Of a stretch of 10,085 nt of DNA, positions 1-4,913 are shown piece by piece. The position numbers and the translations under genes are program-made. Numbering within the stretch: the stretch's first letter is position 1; each line of letters starts with the position of its first letter. Source of the stretch: Brevundimonas sp. UBA2388 (lineage in GTDB: Bacteria; Pseudomonadota; Alphaproteobacteria; Caulobacterales; Caulobacteraceae); assembly GCA_002343425.1 (NCBI GenBank), contig DDSO01000048.1, forward strand, positions 1 through 10,085, read 5' to 3'. Below the pieces are notes generated by a model. The model saw nothing but the letters and a program-made list of their open reading frames with translations, was not told the origin of the DNA and ran no database searches.

Positions 1-1
1 G

Positions 2-232
2 CCCGTGTTCGTGGGCGATCCGGTGCACACCAAGATGATCTCGGACATGCTGCTGGAAGAGCACGGCGTCTATGTCCAGCCGATCAACTATCCGACCGTG
101 CCCAAGGGCACCGAGCGACTGCGCTTCACACCGTCGCCCAACCACACCGACGCCATGATGGACGACCTCGTCCGCGCCATGGACCGGCTGTGGACCCACT
201 GCAACGTGGCAAGACTGCCCGCGGCGGCCTGA
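2..232 (+). CDS. hemA: 5-aminolevulinate synthase (ALAS), C-terminal part, 5' end outside window
   Basis: Only the last 76 residues are present. They read VFVGDPVHTKMISDMLLEEH, then YVQPINYPTVPKGTERLR and TPSP, which is the highly conserved C-terminal block of alphaproteobacterial 5-aminolevulinate synthases. These are PLP-dependent alpha-oxoamine synthases that condense glycine with succinyl-CoA in the first step of haem (Shemin pathway) synthesis, in the cytosol. The frame is open from the left edge, and TGA at 230-232 ends it. The PLP-binding lysine lies upstream of the window and cannot be checked. Related enzymes such as 2-amino-3-ketobutyrate CoA ligase and BioF share the fold, but the YVQPINYPTVP..TERLR wording is that of ALAS. 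No other haem gene follows; the next gene points the opposite way. Confidence 0.93.
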   Translation, partial: PVFVGDPVHTKMISDMLLEEHGVYVQPINYPTVPKGTERLRFTPSPNHTDAMMDDLVRAMDRLWTHCNVARLPAAA

Positions 233-244
233 GCGGGCCCGTCG

Positions 245-312
245 CCGGCCCGGGCCGGTGCATTGTCGCAGGCGCACCAGGAGCGACCCTTTCGGGCCCA
301 TCGTCTCCTGGT
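245..312 (+). terminator. Possible hemA 3' hairpins (no T-tract)
   Basis: CCGGCCCGGGCCGG at 245-258 is a perfect 14-bp palindrome 12 bases past the hemA stop. ACCAGGAG (276-283) then pairs with CTCCTGGT (305-312). An inner CGA/TCG pairing and a CCC-TTTC-GGG mini-hairpin (287-296) extend this stem. Such structures often protect or end transcripts in GC-rich genomes. Without a run of T after them, intrinsic termination is uncertain. Confidence 0.35.
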
Positions 313-484
313 CATGCCGTCGCCAGCGCTGATCACATGGATGCGCACCGACGATCGAAGGCCCCTTGAGGCCGAGTGCGCCGTCCCGTGGGTTGCGCCG
401 GGATGCACCGGTGCACGGCCCGTACTTGCCGCGGAGGAGGCGCCACCGGCAGAGTGACCTGGGCGACCCGTTGGTCTCCCACAT

Positions 485-548
485 GATGCCGCCGATCGCC
501 GGACGTTGATTCCCCCACGTCTCGCGACCCAAAGCGATCGGCGGCATC
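485..548. repeat. 15-bp perfect inverted repeat with nested hairpin
   Basis: GATGCCGCCGATCGC at 485-499 is the exact reverse complement of 534-548, with a 34-base loop. Inside the loop GACGT (502-506) can pair with ACGTC (517-521). The element sits in the convergent gap between hemA and doxX. It could be a structured RNA, a terminator-like element, or the remains of a small mobile element; nothing in the sequence decides. Confidence 0.6.
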
Positions 549-669
549 CGCTCCACCGAAGGAGATCGCTGATGTTCGCCCTGACGATGGCGTTTGAACC
601 CGTACATTAGCCCGGCCGCAACCATGCCTCGCTCCTTCTCGCCCCATCGGCGGGTTCGACTTTGAGAGC

Positions 670-1098
670 TCAGTTGCCAGGCAACGCCTTCGAGGCACGG
701 TCGTCGATCGCGATGAGGTAGAGCAACAGCAGAAGGGCAACGCTGAACTCGCTCCCGCCCGTTCCGTGCTCACCGACGAACCAGCCGAGCTTGGCGTGGA
801 TCAGCACGATTCCCCCGATGGCGATCAGAGCCAGGGCGGCGCAGGCGCAGGCGCAGGAGACCCGAAACCTGACCACGAGGCAAAGCGCGGCGATCAACTC
901 GATCACGGTTATGGCCCAGACGACGGCTGTCGGCTGCGGAAAGCCGTGGCTGGCCATGAAGCCGGCGAACTGCGGAATCGTATCGTTCACGACACGTACG
1001 ACGGCGTGGGCAAGAAACAGACCGGCCGTGCCGATCCGGGCCACCTGAAACGCGCGCTCGCGAGAGAGGAAATGGCGATCAAGCGCGAGGAATGTCAT
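670..1098 (-). CDS. DoxX-family small integral membrane protein
   Basis: This is a 142-residue protein started at ATG 1098, preceded on its own strand by AAGGGA about seven bases upstream. The next in-frame start (1164) would add an Arg-rich tail without a clear ribosome site. Four hydrophobic segments are seen at about residues 17-37, 57-77, 83-102 and 117-132. The RIGTAGLFLAHAVVRV opening, the FAGFMASHGFPQP segment after helix 1 and the closing GWFVGEHGTGGSEFSVALLL match the DoxX/DoxD-like family, whose members are often near redox or stress genes and mostly lack a proven reaction. Helix 3 begins SCACACA, encoded by a short 6-bp tandem repeat near 840-858. The gene is divergent from the histidine kinase operon and shares its upstream region, so the two may be co-regulated. 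Its exact role is unknown. Confidence 0.85.
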   Translation of the reverse strand: MTFLALDRHFLSRERAFQVARIGTAGLFLAHAVVRVVNDTIPQFAGFMASHGFPQPTAVVWAITVIELIAALCLVVRFRVSCACACAALALIAIGGIVLIHAKLGWFVGEHGTGGSEFSVALLLLLYLIAIDDRASKALPGN

Positions 1099-1148
1099 GG
1101 GCCGTCCCTTGCAGAGCCGGCGGCGCGACGGGTGTGGAACCTTGCCAC

Positions 1149-1192
1149 TGCAGGGCCGCCGCATAGGAAGTGCAGGGCCGCCGCATAGGAAG
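1149..1192. repeat. Perfect 22-bp tandem duplication in the doxX/kinase divergent promoter region
   Basis: Bases 1149-1170 and 1171-1192 are identical; each copy runs TGCAGGGCCGCCGC then ATAGGAAG. They lie 51 bases upstream of the DoxX start and about 160 bases upstream of the kinase start. LytTR regulators are known to bind pairs of direct repeats about two helical turns apart, so this could be the operator of the downstream LytTR regulator. A simple slippage duplication is the alternative. Confidence 0.8.
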
Positions 1193-1353
1193 CGAGGCTA
1201 TATCGGCGGTATGACAGCTTCAACGAGCACAGGGCCGCGAACCCGACAGATGGCGCCCCCGACCGGACAGACTGACGGAGAATTCGACGAGTGGCGGCTG
1301 TGCACCGACGAGCGCCACTCGACGGGGGGGCCTCCGATCCCGGAGAATGGGTC

Positions 1354-2442
1354 ATGACCATGACCCTGCAAGCCGGCACCGACTGCTGCTTCCTCTCCAG
1401 CAGCGCCTGGAGGGCCACATGGCGGCTGGGGGCAGCCTATCTGACCTGCTTCCTGGCTATCAACACGGTTCTCTGGGGCCTTGCGGGCGTCGATCCGGTC
1501 GAATCCTTCTTCGGCAAACTGATCCTGCTGTGCTTCTGCGCGATCGTCACGACCGGCATGTCGGCCCTGCTGTACCAGCTGCGTCGTCAATCCTTCGGCC
1601 GCCGTGCGCTGGTCTGCCTCGCCATGGCGGCGACGGCGACGCCGCTCTTCACCCTGGTGGACCACCTCATTCACATGGCCTTTGTCTATCCCCAGCCTGT
1701 GCCGGTCGATCCCGTCTATATCGGCTACTCCATGATCGAGGGCCTCGCCCTGTTCTTCGGCTGGTCATGTCTTTCCGTGGCCCAGATCTACAGCGACGAG
1801 GCCCGCGATCGCGAACGTCAGCTCGCCGCCGTCCGGGAGGAAGCGCTTGCCGCCCAGATGCAGGCCCTGCGTTATCAGGTCAGTCCCCATTTCCTGTTCA
1901 ACACCCTGAACTCGGTCGCGGGCCTGATCGAGGAAGGTGCTTCCGACCGGGCCAACCGCATGGTGCTGTCCCTGTCGGACTTCCTGCGGGCGACCTTGAC
2001 GCTTGATCCGGTGCAGGATGTCCGCCTCGCCGATGAACTGGCGCTGCAGGAGGACTATCTGCTGATAGAACGCGAACGGTTCAGCGACCGGATGGATCTC
2101 AAGATCGAGGTGCCCGCCGCGCTCGGCGACGCGCTGATCCCGAGTCTTCTGCTGCAGCCCCTCGTCGAAAACGCGATCAAGCACGGCGTGGGCACCACCA
2201 ACGGGCCCGTGACCATTCTGATCACCGCAGCCCGCGTCGACGACCGCCTGATCGTGACGATCGACAATGACATGCCGGTGACCGACCGGACGGTGACCGA
2301 CCGATCCGGCGCCGGGATCGGACTCAGAAATGTGTCGGAGCGCATCCGCACCCGGTTCGGGACGCAAGGCAGATTCTCATACGGGCCGGTTCGTGCCGGG
2401 TGCTGGCGCGCGCAGGTAGAATTGCCCTGGGTTCTGCTGTGA
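1354..2442 (+). CDS. LytS/YehU-type membrane sensor histidine kinase (PF06580 family)
   Basis: This is a 362-residue kinase. ATG 1354 is chosen because GGAGAA lies eight bases before it; an in-frame GTG at 1291 would add 21 unconvincing residues. The N-terminal half has about four membrane helices (roughly 26-46, 53-75, 84-104, 121-144), then a charged coiled-coil-like linker (about 146-172). The His_kinase domain follows, with QVSPHFLFNTLNS and phosphoacceptor His179. The ATPase part shows PLVENAIKHG (N box, about 269-278) and GAGIGLRNVSERI (G box, about 319-331). These are hallmarks of the AgrC-unlike LytS/AlgZ group, which pairs with LytTR response regulators. No extracellular sensor domain is present, so the signal is probably sensed in the membrane. 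The stop overlaps the start of the response regulator by GTGA, suggesting coupled translation. Signal and target genes are unknown. Confidence 0.92.
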   Translation: MTMTLQAGTDCCFLSSSAWRATWRLGAAYLTCFLAINTVLWGLAGVDPVESFFGKLILLCFCAIVTTGMSALLYQLRRQSFGRRALVCLAMAATATPLFTLVDHLIHMAFVYPQPVPVDPVYIGYSMIEGLALFFGWSCLSVAQIYSDEARDRERQLAAVREEALAAQMQALRYQVSPHFLFNTLNSVAGLIEEGASDRANRMVLSLSDFLRATLTLDPVQDVRLADELALQEDYLLIERERFSDRMDLKIEVPAALGDALIPSLLLQPLVENAIKHGVGTTNGPVTILITAARVDDRLIVTIDNDMPVTDRTVTDRSGAGIGLRNVSERIRTRFGTQGRFSYGPVRAGCWRAQVELPWVLL

Positions 2443-3221
2443 GCGGTCTCAGGGTCCTGATTGTCGATGATGAACCGCTGGCCCGGCGTCGCGCCATTCG
2501 GCTCGTTGGCGAGTGTGCCGAAGTCGGGGAGATCGATGAAGCGGCCGACATCACCGCCGCGCACGCCGCACTGCTGGCCCGCCCCGCCGATATCCTTCTG
2601 CTCGACATACAGATGCCGGGCGGAGATGGTTTCGCCCTCCTCGAGACCCTGCACCCTCCCCTGCCTGCCGTCGTGATTGTCACGGCATTCCACGATCATG
2701 CCCTGCGCGCCTTTGACGCCCAGGCGATCGACTATGTCACCAAGCCGATCGTGCCGGCCCGTCTTCGCGCGGCTGTCGGGAGGGCGGCGCTCGCCGTGGA
2801 AAGTCGGACGAGCCAGGACCGGGTCGAGGAATTGCTGGAGACGGTCCGGACGCTCCGGAGAAGCGTCGAGGTGGCCGGTGGCGGCGCCACAGCGTCGGAG
2901 TTCTGGGTGCGTACCCGGGGCGACGTTCTCCGCGTGCCCATCGATCGGGTCGTCCGGTTCGAGGCAGAGCGCGACTATGTTCGCATCCATACCGCCGGCG
3001 GGAAATTTCTCCATCATGAGAGCCTGGCCAGTCTCGAGCGGCGGCTGGATCCCGGCGTCTTTGTAAGGATCCACCGCAGCTCAATTGTGCGCAGGGACGA
3101 GATCGCCAGCCTCAAGGCCGCGCCGTTCGCCGCCCTTGTCGCCGTGCTTGTGGACGGCACCGAGCTACGGGTCGGACGAACCTATCTGTCGCGCATGAGA
3201 AAGCTCACCCGGACCCCGTGA
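2439..3221 (+). CDS. LytTR-family response regulator
   Basis: This is a 260-residue cytosolic DNA-binding regulator. The start is GTG 2439, overlapping the kinase stop as GTGA; upstream in-frame starts lie inside the kinase gene and add no recognisable sequence. The receiver domain (about 4-118) has the acidic pair D10-D11, phosphoacceptor D56 in ILLLDIQMPGGDG, switch Thr82 in VIVTAF, and K102 in DYVTKP. A linker of about 35 residues follows, then a LytTR DNA-binding domain (about 155-258) with FWVRTRGDVLRVP, DRVVRFEAERDYVRIHT and VRIHRSSIVRRDEI. LytTR proteins bind direct repeats using beta strands rather than a helix-turn-helix. It is the evident partner of the kinase just upstream. A plausible binding site is the 22-bp tandem repeat at 1149-1192, which would give autoregulation and control of doxX. 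Confidence 0.93.
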   Translation: MSGLRVLIVDDEPLARRRAIRLVGECAEVGEIDEAADITAAHAALLARPADILLLDIQMPGGDGFALLETLHPPLPAVVIVTAFHDHALRAFDAQAIDYVTKPIVPARLRAAVGRAALAVESRTSQDRVEELLETVRTLRRSVEVAGGGATASEFWVRTRGDVLRVPIDRVVRFEAERDYVRIHTAGGKFLHHESLASLERRLDPGVFVRIHRSSIVRRDEIASLKAAPFAALVAVLVDGTELRVGRTYLSRMRKLTRTP

Positions 3222-3327
3222 GGGTCGCCTGACATCTGCAGCGCATGATGCAGCCAGGCTTCGTCGCCTCCGGTCTGCTCATGTCGTTCGCAGAACGTAA
3301 CGGGCCGCCAATCGAGTCCTGCTTGCG

Positions 3328-3370
3328 GTCCGGAGCACGCGTACTGCTGAGTCCCGTCCGGAGACGGACC
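3328..3370 (+). promoter_or_regulatory. Repeats and hairpins around the ribosome-binding site of the second response regulator
   Basis: GTCCGGAG occurs at 3328-3335 and again at 3356-3363, where it includes the Shine-Dalgarno GGAG. CCGTC (3355-3359) can pair with GACGG (3363-3367), and GGTCCG (3327-3332) with CGGACC (3365-3370). These pairings could partly hide the ribosome site. The stems are short, so this is tentative. Confidence 0.3.
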
Positions 3371-3988
3371 ATGCACACGACAAATGCCCCCGCCCTGCGC
3401 GTCGCGATTGTTGACGACGAGCCCATTGCGCGCTCCCGGCTGCGCAGGCTTCTCGGCAGGATCGACAGTCCTCCCTCGACGATCCTCATCGAGTGCGGGA
3501 GCGCGGAGGCGATCCTGTCGCAAGGGCGCGGGCTGCCACTCGATGCCGTGTTCATCGACATCGAGATGCCCGGACGCTCGGGCCTCACGGCGCTCGAACG
3601 GTGGCAGGGATGGCGTCCGGAATTCGTTTTTGTCACAGCGCACCACGAGCACGCCCTCAAGGCCTTCGACCTTCAAGCCACAGACTACCTGACCAAGCCG
3701 GTCGCTGAAAAACGCCTGCACCAGACCCTCACACGGCTCTGGAGTCACTGCCGGGCGACGGGGGTCGAGGCCTCCGGAGTTGGCTCACCGGCGGAAAGGA
3801 GCCTCACGGAGCGCCAGATTCAGATCCTCAGCCTTCTTGGAAAGGGCCTGGCCAACAAGGAGATCGCGCAGGCTCTCGGCCTGTCGCACTTCACGGTTCG
3901 CAATCACCTGATGGCCCTCTTTCGGCTGTACGGCGTGTCGCGACGCGCCGACCTCTGTCGGGTCGCCGGGCCGGATATGGCCGGGTAA
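3371..3988 (+). CDS. Response regulator with LytR-like receiver and LuxR-type HTH output
   Basis: This is a 205-residue protein. ATG 3371 has GGAG seven bases upstream; an ATG in frame at 3245 has no ribosome site and would add 42 weak residues. The receiver (about 9-122) has D15-D16, phosphoacceptor D63 in AVFIDIEMPGRSG, Thr89 in FVFVTAHHEHALKAFD, and K109 in DYLTKP. The ALKAFDLQATDYLTKPV wording is that of LytR/AlgR receivers. The output is instead a LuxR/GerE helix-turn-helix (about 144-200) with LTERQIQILSLLGKGLANKEIA and LSHFTVRNHL. It lies 149 bases after the LytTR regulator on the same strand and is probably in the same operon, possibly with extra translational control. One kinase may therefore feed two regulators with different DNA-binding folds. 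Its own targets are unknown. Confidence 0.9.
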   Translation: MHTTNAPALRVAIVDDEPIARSRLRRLLGRIDSPPSTILIECGSAEAILSQGRGLPLDAVFIDIEMPGRSGLTALERWQGWRPEFVFVTAHHEHALKAFDLQATDYLTKPVAEKRLHQTLTRLWSHCRATGVEASGVGSPAERSLTERQIQILSLLGKGLANKEIAQALGLSHFTVRNHLMALFRLYGVSRRADLCRVAGPDMAG

Positions 3989-4029
3989 GGCAGCGGCCCA
4001 CACGCGTTCTACCGCGCCGAGGCCCTGCC
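3989..4029. terminator. Possible bidirectional hairpin between convergent genes
   Basis: GGCAGCGGCC (3989-3998) can pair with GGCCCTGCC (4021-4029) with one bulged base and a 22-base loop. It lies in the 65-bp gap between the second response regulator (+) and the MarR-like gene (-). There is no T-tract on either side, so termination is only possible, not shown. Confidence 0.25.
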
Positions 4030-4053
4030 GACGGGACGATCCGAGTCACAGCT

Positions 4054-4452
4054 TCAGACAACCCGAAAGGACGGAGCCTCCGCGGCGCCAATCAGCTGGG
4101 CGCGTCCGATCAGGGTGTCCAGTCGCTGAACGATCGCTACCCCCAGCGGCGTCAGATACAGATGCCGCGAGATTTTCTCACGGTCGTTGGACGCCATCAC
4201 AAGCCAACCCAGACCGGGTGGGAGCGCCCCGAGATCGCCTCTGGAAACCAGGGCTCGCGCGGCACGCGACGCGGTCGCCGGGGTGGTGCCCATAAGCTCA
4301 GATAGCTCCTTGATCCGGATGCCCGCGTTCTCGGCGACATACAGGAACACCAGCATCTCGGACATGGTGATTTGCGGCGCGCTTTTTCGAAGAAAGGTCA
4401 GGCAGGCCAACAGACTGTTGCGCCGCCGCCCCGGCCCGTCAGTCATCGGCAT
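4054..4452 (-). CDS. MarR-like winged-helix transcriptional regulator
   Basis: This is a 132-residue protein if started at ATG 4452; ATG 4446 and TTG 4461 are alternatives and none has a strong Shine-Dalgarno sequence. The helix-turn-helix is at about 45-68: IRIKELSELMGTTPATASRA, followed by RALVSRGDL. A wing with REKISRHLYLTPLGVAIVQRL follows at about 95-115. The MSEMLVFLYVAENAGIRI lead-in is typical of MarR-like dimeric repressors, but the protein is short and the C-terminal dimerisation helix ends quickly. Its start overlaps the 3' end of the small gene at 4439-4645, so the two are probably translationally coupled and regulated together. The ligand and targets are unknown. Confidence 0.8.
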   Translation of the reverse strand: MPMTDGPGRRRNSLLACLTFLRKSAPQITMSEMLVFLYVAENAGIRIKELSELMGTTPATASRAARALVSRGDLGALPPGLGWLVMASNDREKISRHLYLTPLGVAIVQRLDTLIGRAQLIGAAEAPSFRVV

Positions 4453-4645
4453 AGGCCGCAATGATCAGGCCCGGCGCGCCCGGCCGGGGACGCGCCCGGG
4501 GCTTGCGGCGCCTGAAGTCCAGTTGCGCGCTTTTCCGGACCAGCTGGCTGGCTGCGAAAGCCGCTTCGATTGCAGCTTTCTCGTCTTGCGCTTCGAACTC
4601 GTCGCCAGCCTCAAAATCGATCGTGATCGTGGCGCGGTATCGCAT
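4439..4645 (-). CDS. Small protein of unknown function, coupled to MarR-like gene
   Basis: I do not recognise a family. The 68-residue product begins MRYRATITIDFEAGDEFEAQ, looks like a beta strand followed by an acidic helix (DEKAAIEAAFAASQL), and ends with a very basic stretch RRRKPRARPRP and a short GLIIAAYADD tail. ATG 4645 is preferred because it begins directly at the structured part; ATG 4705 would add 20 residues (MSATLVDHPLRNRLRPPGEP), and neither has a good ribosome site. The 3' end overlaps the MarR-like gene start by 8-14 bases, which supports a real gene and coupled translation. The basic tail could bind nucleic acid, but that is a guess. Confidence 0.6.
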   Translation of the reverse strand: MRYRATITIDFEAGDEFEAQDEKAAIEAAFAASQLVRKSAQLDFRRRKPRARPRPGAPGLIIAAYADD

Positions 4646-4783
4646 GGGCTCGCCGGGCGGGCGTAGTCTGTTGCGCAGCGGGTGATCGACAAGGGTCGCG
4701 CTCATGTCATCCAACCAACAGGCGCGGCTGAAGCGCCGCCCACTTTGATCGCGGGCCTCGAGCGGTGAGGGAAGGTGCTGCGA

Positions 4784-4795
4784 TGTACCCGTACA
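4784..4795. promoter_or_regulatory. Inverted repeat TGTAC-CC-GTACA, possible operator
   Basis: A perfect 5-2-5 inverted repeat lies upstream of the small gene and its MarR-like partner, in a 150-base stretch (4706-4856) that otherwise shows no gene. MarR-type proteins usually bind such symmetric sites near their own promoter. I cannot place a convincing -35/-10 pair, so the link is only inferred. Confidence 0.3.
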
Positions 4796-4856
4796 CCGGG
4801 CCGGCTGATCGCTGCCATTGACGAGCGGCCCGCCCGGCTCGCCGCGCTTGCACAAC

Positions 4857-4890
4857 AAAAAAGGGCGACGGATCCCAGGATCCGCCGCCC
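4857..4890 (-). terminator. Rho-independent terminator of the TonB-dependent receptor gene
   Basis: Read on the minus strand, GGGCGGCGGATCC pairs with GGATCCGTCGCCC (one G-T wobble) to form a stem of 12-13 bp with a very short loop, followed at once by six T. It begins 23 bases after the receptor's TAA stop. This is a textbook intrinsic terminator and separates the receptor from the downstream small gene and MarR-like pair. Confidence 0.92.
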
Positions 4891-4913
4891 CAGTTTGCTC
4901 GGGGGAGCAGGGT

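Larger units (their letters stand above)
233..669. other. Convergent intergenic region without a credible gene
   Basis: This 437-bp stretch lies between the 3' ends of hemA (+) and the DoxX gene (-). The open frames crossing it are rich in Arg, Ala and Pro, match no family I know and overlap each other, so I call none. It holds a GC palindrome at 245-258, a hairpin at 276-312, a 12-bp palindrome at 404-415 (TGCACCGGTGCA) and a nested inverted repeat at 485-548. None is followed by a T-tract, so a role in termination is only a guess. Confidence 0.6.

Noticed and set aside
404..415. TGCACCGGTGCA palindrome
   Set aside because: A single 12-bp palindrome in non-coding GC-rich DNA far from any start; no reason to call it an operator.
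333..773. Open frame on - in the hemA/doxX gap
   Set aside because: It overlaps the DoxX gene in another frame, has biased composition and no recognisable motif.
840..858. Short 6-bp tandem repeat inside doxX
   Set aside because: Only about three copies, in frame, encoding the Cys-Ala stretch of a membrane helix; it explains itself as low-complexity coding sequence.
2055..3074. 339-codon open frame on - across the kinase and LytTR regulator
   Set aside because: The opposite strand carries clear histidine kinase and LytTR motifs; this frame has none.
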